Positions 17,118 through 25,319 of a DNA stretch of 60,730 bases are shown here, piece by piece. The stretch is taken from assembly GCA_006844765.1 (NCBI GenBank), contig SPJV01000212.1, positions 1 to 60,730 on the forward strand. Direction: 5' to 3'. Positions within the stretch are counted from its first letter, which is position 1. Each line of letters begins with the position of its first letter. The notes under the pieces were generated by a model. It saw only the letters and a program-made list of their open reading frames with translations. It had not been told where the DNA came from and made no database searches. Source of the stretch: Alphaproteobacteria bacterium. Lineage in GTDB: Bacteria > Pseudomonadota > Alphaproteobacteria > UBA8366 > Aestuariispiraceae. The position numbers and the translations under genes are program-made.

Positions 17118-18161
17118 TCAGCGTCCCCGACCGATTAGGACATCAACAACAATTCGGGAATCTAAAAGGCCGATTGCGGTACCTTCAGTGTCCACAACGG
17201 CGAAGGGCAACTCGGCTGCTTCAACCTTGTCAGCGACGGATTCTATCCGGTCGGTCGCAGCGATTTCACCGGCTAGAGAAGCGCGCGCTGGGATCTCGCC
17301 GGATGGAAGCGACCGCATCACGGCCCGCGCGGTCAGCACCTTGGCGCGCGGTATATGTTGCGTAAATTCTGCCACATAATCGGTCGCCGGGTTCAGGACG
17401 AGCTCTTCGGGCGAGGCGATTTGGATGATCTCCCCATCCTTCATGATCGCGATACGATCTGCCAGACGGATCGCTTCATCAAAGTCATGGGTAATAAAGA
17501 CGATGGTTTTTTGCAGCATCGACTGCAGGCGCAGGAATTCGTCCTGCATCTCCCTGCGGATCAAGGGGTCGAGGGCGGAGAAGGGTTCATCCAAGAACCA
17601 GACCTCCGGCTCCACGGCAAGGGAGCGCGCGATTCCGACCCGTTGTTGCTGGCCGCCGGAAAGCTCGCGCGGGAAATAACCCTCGCGTCCAGCAAGACCG
17701 ACGAGCTCGATCACCTCCCGCGCACGTATTTCGCGCTCTGTCCGCGATACGCCTTGGACATCAAGCGGGAAGGCGACATTTTGCAGGACCGTCAGATGTG
17801 GCAGCAGCGCGAAATGTTGAAACACCATCCCCATTTTGTGCCGCCGGAATTCGATCATTTCCTGCTCGCTGGCTTGCAGCAGGTCTTGCCCGTCAAACAG
17901 GATCTCACCGCCCGTGGGCTCGATCAGTCTGGACAGGCAGCGTACTAGGGTCGATTTCCCGGATCCGGAAAGCCCCATGATGACGAAAATCTCGCCCTGC
18001 CTGACATCCAGATTGGCGTCACGTACGGCGCCGATCAGCCCGGCATCTTGAATATCCGACAGGCTGGGCTTTCCGCCATGGCATTGCAGCACCGAAGCCG
18101 GGTTCTCACCAAACAGCTTCCAGACATTCCGGCAGGCAAGTTTTATCGAAGGATCAGCCAT
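17118..18161 (-). CDS. quaternary-amine ABC transporter ATPase
   Basis: ProV/OpuAA-type ATPase of 347 residues. Walker A GLSGSGKST, signature LSGGQQQRVGIARS, Walker B VWFLDEPFSALDP and the H-loop ITHDFDEA are visible. The last ~75 residues form a CBS-like regulatory tail (IESVADKVEAAELPFAVVD). The gene is 3 bp from the permease. The family imports glycine betaine, proline betaine or TMAO. Confidence 0.92.
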   Translation of the reverse strand: MADPSIKLACRNVWKLFGENPASVLQCHGGKPSLSDIQDAGLIGAVRDANLDVRQGEIFVIMGLSGSGKSTLVRCLSRLIEPTGGEILFDGQDLLQASEQEMIEFRRHKMGMVFQHFALLPHLTVLQNVAFPLDVQGVSRTEREIRAREVIELVGLAGREGYFPRELSGGQQQRVGIARSLAVEPEVWFLDEPFSALDPLIRREMQDEFLRLQSMLQKTIVFITHDFDEAIRLADRIAIMKDGEIIQIASPEELVLNPATDYVAEFTQHIPRAKVLTARAVMRSLPSGEIPARASLAGEIAATDRIESVADKVEAAELPFAVVDTEGTAIGLLDSRIVVDVLIGRGR

Positions 18162-18235
18162 CGCGAGGCCCCGAAAAAGTTGGCAAAAGGGTTCACCTCG
18201 GAAGAATACAGCGTTTCAACCGCCACTTAAAAGAA

Positions 18236-18279
18236 ACTGTCGGACGGAGCCAAGGCGTGCCCTCACTCCGCCCGACAGT
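18236..18279 (-). other. intercistronic stem-loop after the binding-protein gene
   Basis: Two 14-nt arms (ACTGTCGGRCGGAG and its complement) with a 16-nt loop lie directly after the binding-protein stop, followed on the minus strand by TTTCTTTT. It could act as a leaky terminator or 3'-end stabiliser that makes the binding protein more abundant than the ATPase and permease. Confidence 0.65.
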
Positions 18280-18285
18280 GGGGGA

Positions 18286-19239
18286 CTATTTAATCCAGGA
18301 CTTCCAAACGGATTCGTTATTGGCAACCCAGTCTGCGACGACCGCATCCAGGTCTTTGCCATCCAAATCAACAGCGGCGACCATCGCCCCCATTTCTTCA
18401 TTGGAAACCTTGAAGTTCTTGATTGCGGCATAAGCGCCGGGCCATTTGTCTTTCACGCCGGACCACGCAACTTTCCAGATCGGACCGCGAGGTTTACCGC
18501 AGTCATAGGCCATATCCGGGTTCGATCCCCAGGCGGCATCGGTGTAGCATTCCGCCGTGTAGGCCGGGAACTCCACCCATTCGCCCTTGAACTTGATCGG
18601 CGCCCAATGCGGTGCATAGACCCACAGCAGAATAGGGGCTTTCCGCTGATAGGCGGATTCAAGTTCGGCAAACAACGCGGCGTCGGTACCGGCATGCACG
18701 ACTTCGAAATCGAGCTCCAGCGCTTCCGCGCGTTCATCATCAAAGCCACCCCAGGTGACCGGACCACCGAGATAGCGGCCGTTCGGTGCTGTCTCTGGCG
18801 TTGAGAACGCTTCCGCACACTCATTCAGTGCTTCCCAATTCGGAAGGCCAGGACACACTTCCTTCATATAAGCGGGGTACCACCATTCCTCGATCGCCTG
18901 CATGCCGGTCTCGCCGAGATTCTCGACCTTGCCGGTTGCCGTGGCTTCATCCATCGAATCGCGACCGGTTGTTTCCCAAATCTCCATCGCGACATGCAGA
19001 TCACCGGTCTTCAGCCCGGCAAACTGGGCGATATAGTCAGCCTGGACATATTCCACATTCAGCCCGGCTTTTTTCAGCACTTCACCCATCAATTTGGTTG
19101 TGATCAGCTGCCCGGTCCAATCATGCAGGGTCAGTTTTATGGGCTCTTTTGAATCGCTGGCCACAGCCGGCGATCCCATGGAAACCCCGACCGCGGCAAC
19201 CGCGCCCAGAGCAGCCATCAGAAATTTCGATTTTTTCAT
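18286..19239 (-). CDS. quaternary-amine substrate-binding protein (OpuAC/ProX type)
   Basis: A 317-residue periplasmic binding protein with a Lys-rich n-region and signal peptide cut near AVASDS. The mature protein begins with IKLTLHDWTGQ, and Trp residues in DWTGQ, EIWETTG, EEWWYPAY and WVYAPHW could supply the aromatic box that binds trimethylammonium groups in this family. The ATG at 19239 has GGAGG seven nucleotides before it. A TTG two codons earlier is too near that site. It is the first gene of the operon. Confidence 0.9.
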   Translation of the reverse strand: MKKSKFLMAALGAVAAVGVSMGSPAVASDSKEPIKLTLHDWTGQLITTKLMGEVLKKAGLNVEYVQADYIAQFAGLKTGDLHVAMEIWETTGRDSMDEATATGKVENLGETGMQAIEEWWYPAYMKEVCPGLPNWEALNECAEAFSTPETAPNGRYLGGPVTWGGFDDERAEALELDFEVVHAGTDAALFAELESAYQRKAPILLWVYAPHWAPIKFKGEWVEFPAYTAECYTDAAWGSNPDMAYDCGKPRGPIWKVAWSGVKDKWPGAYAAIKNFKVSNEEMGAMVAAVDLDGKDLDAVVADWVANNESVWKSWIK

Positions 19240-19354
19240 ACTCAAGCCTCCACCATGTTCGATCGCGCCCGATTTTTATGGTGCTGAATTCCGCACCCCC
19301 GATGCGCATGAACGGGAAGCGTCCGGCAATACTGCACGAGAGTCAACAAGGTTC

Positions 19355-19388
19355 TGTGTATTTATGTGCGGTTATGTGTGTTATTGTG
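19355..19388. promoter_or_regulatory. 10-bp-phased TGTG direct repeats, candidate DeoR-type operator
   Basis: TGTG occurs at 19355, 19365, 19375 and 19385, exactly one helical turn apart, in decamers of the form TTNTGTGNNN. The array lies between the divergent binding-protein and regulator genes. Direct repeats with about 10-bp period are typical operators of several DeoR-family regulators, so this is the likely site for the regulator encoded next to it. Confidence 0.6.
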
Positions 19389-19443
19389 GAAATTGACAGG
19401 GCGCGGTCAGATCGTCATGGTCTGGCGGCCTGAAAGGACTGAT

Positions 19444-20208
19444 ATGCGATCATCTCACCGACAGATGGAAATCCTGGCCGAGCTGCATTTGACCGGTTCC
19501 AGCCGGATTCAGGACCTCGCCCAACGGCTGAGTGTTTCCGAAGAAACGATCCGGAGGAATGTCCGGCAGCTTGAAAAGGCCGGTTCTGTGCGCCGGGTCC
19601 ATGGTGGTGTCCATTTGCCGGATTACCGCTTTCAGGAACCGACTTTCCAGCAACGGATGGATGAACAGCGGGAGGCCAAGAAAGGGATCGCCCGCCATAT
19701 CGCCTCAATCGTGCAGAATGGTGATTCATTGATCTTCGATATCGGGTCGACCACCGCTTATGTGGCGCAGGCCTTGATAAATCACAGTGATCTTTTCGTC
19801 GTCACGAACTCGATCAATGTGGCGAGCAGCCTGGCGACACGAAACAATAATCGGGTCTTTCTGGCAGGTGGCGAGTTACGCGGGCATGACGGCGGCAGCT
19901 TTGGGGTCGAAGCGCTGACCTTCGTGCGACAATTCGCGGTCCGTTATGCGATCCTCTCTGCGACGGCGATCGATGCCGAACGCGGCTTCATGCTGATGGA
20001 TTTGCAAGAAGCGGAGTTCACCCGCGAGATCATGCAATGTGCGCCGACCCGGATTGTCGTTGCTGATTCCACCAAATTCGGGATGGTCGCCCCTGTTAAG
20101 GTGACGGAAGCACAGGAAATCGACCTCCTCGTCACCGACGAGGCACCGCCGGCAGATGTGGCGGATTTCTTGAAATCGGCAGAGGTCGACATCGCTATCG
20201 CCGAATAA
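19444..20208 (+). CDS. DeoR/GlpR-family transcriptional regulator
   Basis: A 254-residue DeoR-type regulator. The N-terminal winged helix includes LAQRLSVSEETIRRNVRQLEKAG and the HGG motif follows (RRVHGGVHLP). The C-terminal ligand domain carries DIGSTTAYVAQAL and ends with the usual IVVADSTKFG...TDE pattern. AAAGGA precedes the ATG. It is divergent from the amine operon and probably represses it. DeoR ligands are usually phosphorylated metabolites, which fits the presence of a kinase gene in the operon. Confidence 0.9.
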   Translation: MRSSHRQMEILAELHLTGSSRIQDLAQRLSVSEETIRRNVRQLEKAGSVRRVHGGVHLPDYRFQEPTFQQRMDEQREAKKGIARHIASIVQNGDSLIFDIGSTTAYVAQALINHSDLFVVTNSINVASSLATRNNNRVFLAGGELRGHDGGSFGVEALTFVRQFAVRYAILSATAIDAERGFMLMDLQEAEFTREIMQCAPTRIVVADSTKFGMVAPVKVTEAQEIDLLVTDEAPPADVADFLKSAEVDIAIAE

Positions 20209-20341
20209 CCCTTGCTGGATCCGCCTCAAGCTCGGGCACTATGGACAGACCGGACTACCCTGTTGATCCGACACTGTACCGCGATGTTTGCCGGATGACT
20301 TGGTCTTGCTTTGGCCAACCTAAAACCGCAAATATGGCTTC

Positions 20342-22087
20342 ATGAATATTCGATTGATACGCATTCTTCTGGGCGTTGGTCTGTTTTGTGGCTTGGCTGC
20401 CTGTGTCTATTTATTGTCTCTAAGTGTTTTCAGGTTGCATGGGATTACCGCCGCTGAAGGACGGTTGTCACTTTATCGCGGGACCTTGTTGGCAGAAATC
20501 GGGCGTTTCAGTCACCTTCCCTATGTATTGGCTGGTGACCCCTTTGTCGTGGACGGGGCCGAGGGTCGCAATCTTGGTCAGTTGAACAGGCGGCTGGCCC
20601 GTTTCGCGGATCGGGCGGGGTTGGATGCCATCTATCTGATGGATGCGGAAGGATTGACGCTTGCAGCTTCAAACTATCGTCAACCGACGAGTTTCGTTGG
20701 CCGAAACTATGGATTTCGTCCCTATTTCAAGGACGCCCTGAAGGGCCGGCAGGGTTTGTTTTATGGTATTGGGGCGACAACGCGCCAGCCGGGCTATTTT
20801 ATTGCTGAGGCGGTTAGAGGCACCAGCGGTACTGTAATCGGAGTGATTGCGGTTAAGGTTGATCTCGAATCCCTGGAGGCCACTTGGGCTGATGGGGGAG
20901 AACATGTTTTCGTCGCCAATCAGGATGGGATTGTCCTTCTCGCCTCCGATCCGGCGTGGCGGTACAAGACGCTGAAGGAGATTTCCAATGCGCGCCGTGA
21001 GGAAATTGCCGCTGGGCGACAGTTCGGCGACGAACTTTTGGCGCGGTTGGATTGGCGTTTGTTGGAAACTGGCGAGGTCAGGCTGGCAAGCGAGACCTAT
21101 CTGCATTTAAAAATCGCGGATTTGCCGCATGGATGGACGCTTCACTATATGGCTGATCCGCGGCCGGCCAAGACACGGGCCTGGATGGTTGTGATCGGCC
21201 TGGTCGTCTTAGGTGCCGCAATCTCTGTGTTCCTGTTGTTGCGGCGGAACCGGCATATCGGCCATGCGCTACGCCGGTCAGAGGCGGAAGAGGCGGAGCT
21301 TCGCTCTGCGAACACCAAGCTTGCCCATGAAATCTCGGAGCGAAAAGCCGCAGAGGCTGCGTTGACCCGGACACAAGATGAACTGGCCCGGGCCAGTCGG
21401 CTGGCAGCGCTTGGCCAATTGGCGGCATCGGTGACGCATGAGCTCGGCCAGCCGATTTCGGCGCTCAGAAACCATCTTATGGCCGCGGAGATTTCCAGCC
21501 GTCCCGAGAGCCTTCAAACATTGCCGGGGAAGCTCGGTACAATTGTTGAGCGGATGGAGGCTATTACCCGACAGCTGAAATTCTTTGCCAGCCCCGCCGC
21601 CCCGGAGATGCAGCCCGTGGATTTGAGAGAGGTTCTGGAAGGCGCCTTGAGTTTGATCGGCCCGGATATCTCCGGCAATGGGATTGAGTTTACGACGGCC
21701 GTGGCAGATACCCCGGTCGTGGTGCGGGGTAATCGCATCCGCCTGGAACAAGTGGCGACGAATCTGATCCGGAACGCTTTGAATGCCATGAACGCGATGG
21801 AAGTGGAATCAGGCGATCGAATTGAGATGTCGGTGTCTCAGGAAGCGGAAACAGCAGTATTGAGTGTTCTGGATCGGGGGCCGGGCCTTGGCGGGTCGAG
21901 TCTTGCGGAGTTACAGGAACCCTTCGTCACCTCGCAAGCATCCGGAGACGGTATGGGCCTTGGTCTGGCGATCTCGGCGGAGATCATGCGGGAGCATTCA
22001 GGAGAGCTTGACGCTTCTGACAGGGAAGAAGGGGGTGCCTGCTTCAAGATGACCCTACCGTTATTAGATGCCGGAGAACCGACATGA
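20342..22087 (+). CDS. DctB-like sensor histidine kinase
   Basis: A 581-residue membrane kinase. A transmembrane helix at ~5-28 and another at ~282-300 flank a periplasmic Cache-like sensor domain (FVGRNYGFRPYFKDAL, typical of DctB). A coiled coil follows, then the H-box LAASVTHELGQPISALRNH, N-box NLIRNALNAM and G-boxes DRGPGLGG and GMGLGLAIS. It overlaps the response-regulator gene by 4 bp. By family and context it senses a C4-dicarboxylate-like acid taken up by the TRAP system downstream. Confidence 0.92.
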   Translation: MNIRLIRILLGVGLFCGLAACVYLLSLSVFRLHGITAAEGRLSLYRGTLLAEIGRFSHLPYVLAGDPFVVDGAEGRNLGQLNRRLARFADRAGLDAIYLMDAEGLTLAASNYRQPTSFVGRNYGFRPYFKDALKGRQGLFYGIGATTRQPGYFIAEAVRGTSGTVIGVIAVKVDLESLEATWADGGEHVFVANQDGIVLLASDPAWRYKTLKEISNARREEIAAGRQFGDELLARLDWRLLETGEVRLASETYLHLKIADLPHGWTLHYMADPRPAKTRAWMVVIGLVVLGAAISVFLLLRRNRHIGHALRRSEAEEAELRSANTKLAHEISERKAAEAALTRTQDELARASRLAALGQLAASVTHELGQPISALRNHLMAAEISSRPESLQTLPGKLGTIVERMEAITRQLKFFASPAAPEMQPVDLREVLEGALSLIGPDISGNGIEFTTAVADTPVVVRGNRIRLEQVATNLIRNALNAMNAMEVESGDRIEMSVSQEAETAVLSVLDRGPGLGGSSLAELQEPFVTSQASGDGMGLGLAISAEIMREHSGELDASDREEGGACFKMTLPLLDAGEPT

Positions 22088-23424
22088 GCGCCGCGACTGC
22101 CTATCGTGTCCTGATTGTTGATGATGATAAGTCCGTGCGCGCGTCCTTGGTCGATTTGCTGGAATCTGCCGGTTGGCAGGTGAAGGCTCTGACGCGTGCC
22201 GCGAATGCCCTCCCCTTTATCGACGAGTTCATGCCGGATGTTGTGTTAAGCGATGTCCGAATGCCAGGGATGTCTGGGCTGGAACTCCTAGCCGCTTTGC
22301 GGGACGCGACCCCCGTGCCGGTGGTCCTGATTTCCGCCCATGGTGATATCCCCATGGCGGTTCAGGCGATGCAGGAAGGGGCCTATAGTTTCCTGGAAAA
22401 ACCCTATGACCCGCGCCGTCTGTTGACCGTGTTGGACCACGCCGCGGAACGTCATAGATTGGCTGCGGATACCACGCGTTTGAAGGATCGACTGGCCCGC
22501 CTGTCCGGTTTGGACCGGCTGTTGCTGGGCGAAACGGAGGAGATTAAGCGCCTCCGTGAAGACATTCTGAACCTCACGGATAGCGGCGCACCGGTCATGC
22601 TGCTGGGGGAAACCGGCACGGGGAAGGATGTCGTGGCGCGGGCGCTGCATGATTTGGGGCCGCGGGCCGCCGGGCCTTATCTGGTGGTCGATTGCGCAAC
22701 GATCCGTGCTGAGGACTTCGAGACTGAGATGTTCGGCACGGTGGACGGTCCGCGTGGAAAGCTTCTCAGTGCGGATGGCGGGGCGCTCTACTTGGATGAA
22801 ATCTGCGCCTGCCCAGAGCAAATTCAGGCGAAACTCGCCCGCGCGATAGAGACGAGCGAGATCACGCCCATCGGAGCAGACCGCTCCTATCCGGTTGATC
22901 TCCACATCATCTCTGCAACGAATGAAGACCCCCATGCGGCGATAGAGGTTGGACGCTTACGGCCGGATCTCTTTTACCGGCTGAATGCGGTGATGCTTAC
23001 GTTGCCGACCGTGCGTCAGCGCCGTGACGATATCGCCCTTCTCTATACACAGTTTGTGGATGAGTTTTCGCGTGTTTATGAGATCGAACCACCGATCCCG
23101 ACCCAGGAAGATTTCGTGGCGCTGCTTGCCCATGATTGGCCGGGAAATGTGCGAGAGCTCCGCCATGTCGCCGAACGCCGGGTGTTGGCCGCGCGGCGCG
23201 GTTATGGCTCTGCAGCGGAAGCCATTCGCCCGGACACGGTCCTGGATGATGTCCCGGACACTTTGCGGGAAGCTGTCGCCGCTTTTGAACGAGAGCTCGT
23301 GTCGAAAGCCATCAAGGCGCACCGCGGCCGAATGGATGCGGTTGCGGAGGCGTTGGGCATTGGGCGCCGAACGCTGAATGAGAAGATCGTGAAGCTTGGT
23401 CTTGATAAAGACGCTTTGCTTTAA
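22084..23424 (+). CDS. DctD-like response regulator lacking the GAFTGA loop
   Basis: A 446-residue regulator with receiver domain (DDDKS, phospho-Asp in DVVLSDVRMPG, KPYDPRRLL), AAA+ domain (Walker A GETGTGKD, Walker B ALYLDEI, arginine finger RPDLFYRLN) and a C-terminal Fis-type helix-turn-helix (EALGIGRRTLNEKI). Where sigma-54 activators have ESELFGHE-GAFTGA, this protein reads EMFGTVDGPRGKLL: the loop that contacts sigma-54 is deleted. It therefore probably acts with the housekeeping sigma factor or as a repressor. Confidence 0.92.
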   Translation: MSAATAYRVLIVDDDKSVRASLVDLLESAGWQVKALTRAANALPFIDEFMPDVVLSDVRMPGMSGLELLAALRDATPVPVVLISAHGDIPMAVQAMQEGAYSFLEKPYDPRRLLTVLDHAAERHRLAADTTRLKDRLARLSGLDRLLLGETEEIKRLREDILNLTDSGAPVMLLGETGTGKDVVARALHDLGPRAAGPYLVVDCATIRAEDFETEMFGTVDGPRGKLLSADGGALYLDEICACPEQIQAKLARAIETSEITPIGADRSYPVDLHIISATNEDPHAAIEVGRLRPDLFYRLNAVMLTLPTVRQRRDDIALLYTQFVDEFSRVYEIEPPIPTQEDFVALLAHDWPGNVRELRHVAERRVLAARRGYGSAAEAIRPDTVLDDVPDTLREAVAAFERELVSKAIKAHRGRMDAVAEALGIGRRTLNEKIVKLGLDKDALL

Positions 23425-23473
23425 GTAAGGCGCTTTGCTTTGAGGCCTAACGGGACACGGCATTTCTCTAATA

Positions 23474-23491
23474 CTTGCGGATTTCCGCAAG
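23474..23491. promoter_or_regulatory. palindrome upstream of TRAP operon, candidate DctD-type site
   Basis: CTTGCGGATTTCCGCAAG is an 18-bp palindrome with 8-bp arms and a two-base centre, about 100 bp before the TRAP binding-protein gene and 50 bp after the regulator gene. It has no T-run after it, so an operator is more likely than a terminator. Binding by the adjacent regulator is inferred. Confidence 0.5.
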
Positions 23492-23592
23492 ACCCTGTGC
23501 TGTCACCGTGCGGATTCTTTCATAGTCAGGATTGACGGGATGCGTATCCTCTGGGTTCAATAAGCCTAATCAAAAAATCCTGGGAGGTTATG

Positions 23593-24597
23593 ATGAATAC
23601 AAAACTGTTAAAGACTGCCGTTTGCGTTGGTGTCGCGACCTTGTTCTCGGCTGAGGCATTCGCGGTGGAATGGAATGTTTCACTGTGGGGCAAGCGCCGC
23701 GCTTTTACGGAGCATGTCGAAAAACTGGCTGAGTTGGTCGATCAAAAGACCCATGGCGAGTTCAAATTGAACATTTCTTATGGCGGCCTGTCGAAGAACA
23801 AGGAAAACCTGGACGGGATTTCCATTGGTGCTTTTGAGATGGCTCAGTTCTGCGCCGGTTATCACCGCGACAAGAACCCCTCCATCACCGTTCTCGAACT
23901 GCCATTCCTCGGGGTTTCCTCATTGCAGCAAGAGCGTGAGCTTTCCATGGCGCTCTATGCGCAGGATGCGGTGAAGAAAGATCTGGCCCGCTGGAATGCG
24001 ACCCTGCTGATGCCATCGCCACTTCCGCAGTACAATTTGGCCGGTCTCGGCCCAGCGCCGAAATCACTCGCCGACTATGAAGGTCTGACTGTTCGTGCGA
24101 CCGGTGGGATTGGTAAGGCGATGAAGGCCGTTGGTGCGGTTCCGACCTCGACCACGGCAACGGAAGTTCGTCAGGCGCTTGATGGCGGTGTTGTAAAAGC
24201 AGTGGCCTTTGCGCCGCATGCGCACATGGCCTTTGGTGTTGTGGAAAAGGCAACTTGGTGGACCACCAACCTCAACCCCGGCACGGTCAACTGCCCCGTC
24301 GTCGCGAATACCGACGCGCTGAATGGTCTTTCTGATGCCCATCGCGATGCGCTGCTGGGTTCGCTTGATGAAGCCCTCGATCACTACATTTCGAACTATG
24401 AAAACAAGACCATGGCGAAATGGGGTCCGGTTCTGGACGAGAAGGGGATCGAAAAGATCACCTATACCGAGGCTGAGCTTCAGGCATTCCGGGACAAAGT
24501 CGCGGCTCCTGCTGCCAAGGCCTGGATTGAAGACAACAGTGCAAAGGGCCTGCCGGCTCAAGAGCTGTATGACTTCATCACCGGCATGATCAAATAA
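23593..24597 (+). CDS. TRAP transporter substrate-binding protein (DctP family)
   Basis: A 334-residue periplasmic binding protein with signal peptide cut near AFAVEW. It has the DctP-type layout, including the conserved Arg in the LTVRATGGIGKAMKAVGAVPTS region that pairs with a substrate carboxylate, and KWGPVLDEKGI near the C-terminus. Two ATGs are adjacent after GGGAGG; the second leaves a better spacing. The substrate is an organic acid; a C4-dicarboxylate is suggested only by the DctB/DctD-like pair upstream. Confidence 0.9.
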   Translation: MNTKLLKTAVCVGVATLFSAEAFAVEWNVSLWGKRRAFTEHVEKLAELVDQKTHGEFKLNISYGGLSKNKENLDGISIGAFEMAQFCAGYHRDKNPSITVLELPFLGVSSLQQERELSMALYAQDAVKKDLARWNATLLMPSPLPQYNLAGLGPAPKSLADYEGLTVRATGGIGKAMKAVGAVPTSTTATEVRQALDGGVVKAVAFAPHAHMAFGVVEKATWWTTNLNPGTVNCPVVANTDALNGLSDAHRDALLGSLDEALDHYISNYENKTMAKWGPVLDEKGIEKITYTEAELQAFRDKVAAPAAKAWIEDNSAKGLPAQELYDFITGMIK

Positions 24598-24606
24598 GTG
24601 GAAACC

Positions 24607-24642
24607 GGGGCCGTCGTGAACAGAGTCAGTTCCGGCGGCCCC
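24607..24642 (+). other. intercistronic stem-loop after the TRAP binding-protein gene
   Basis: GGGGCCGTCGTGAAC and GTTCCGGCGGCCCC form a stem of about 14 bp with minor mismatches and a 7-nt loop, 9 bp after the stop codon. It is not followed by a T-run and probably stabilises the upstream message. Confidence 0.6.
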
Positions 24643-24677
24643 AATTCCGTTTAGCCTATTCTCAGAAAGAAAATCCC

Positions 24678-25307
24678 GTGGCTGGTTCGGCATCCGTCCT
24701 CAGTGATCACTCGGTCCTTAGCCAATTGGACAGAGGGCTCTACCGCGCAGAACGCGTCCTTGCTCTGGTAAGCGGTTTTGCGGTTCTTTCGCTTATGGTT
24801 CTTGCCGTCTACTCGGTCGGGGGGCGCAACATGTTCAATGCGCCGCTGCCCGGATATGTGGACTGGATCGAACAGGCTATGCCGTTAATCGCTTTCATGG
24901 GCGTTTCTTATACGCAGCGCGATGGTGGCCATATCCGCATGGACATGCTGGTCGGGCAGCTTAAGGGCCGCGCGCTCTGGTCGGCCGAATTACTCACCGT
25001 TTCTGCAATGCTGGTTCTCATGCTGCTGCTTGTATGGGGTAGCTGGGCACATTTCGAACGCAGCTTTGACTTTGGCTCACCGATGTGGAGCCGGGATAGT
25101 TCCATGGATATCGCCTTGCCGCTATGGCCCGCGAAGATCCTGGTACCCGTCGCTTTTTCCGTTCTGTGCTTGCGGCTTTGCCTTCAGGTTTACGCCTATG
25201 CCGCTGCTCTTATCAACGGAACACGCGAGCCGGTGGGCGTACCGCTGATTGAAGATGTCGCGACGCAAGCCGCACGCGAGGCCGAGCATGTCTCGGGCAA
25301 TGACTAG
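24678..25307 (+). CDS. TRAP transporter small permease (DctQ)
   Basis: DctQ-type protein of 209 residues with four hydrophobic segments; the sequence WIEQAMPLIAFMGVSYTQRDGGHIRMD is diagnostic of the family. It starts with GTG after a weak AGAAAG site. It lies 12 bp before the large permease gene. Confidence 0.9.
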   Translation: MAGSASVLSDHSVLSQLDRGLYRAERVLALVSGFAVLSLMVLAVYSVGGRNMFNAPLPGYVDWIEQAMPLIAFMGVSYTQRDGGHIRMDMLVGQLKGRALWSAELLTVSAMLVLMLLLVWGSWAHFERSFDFGSPMWSRDSSMDIALPLWPAKILVPVAFSVLCLRLCLQVYAYAAALINGTREPVGVPLIEDVATQAAREAEHVSGND

Positions 25308-25319
25308 GGAAACGCCGCA

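Noticed and set aside
23425..23592. Search for a sigma-54 promoter before the TRAP operon
   Set aside because: No convincing TGGCAC-N5-TTGC or GG-N10-GC element was found, in contrast to urtA.
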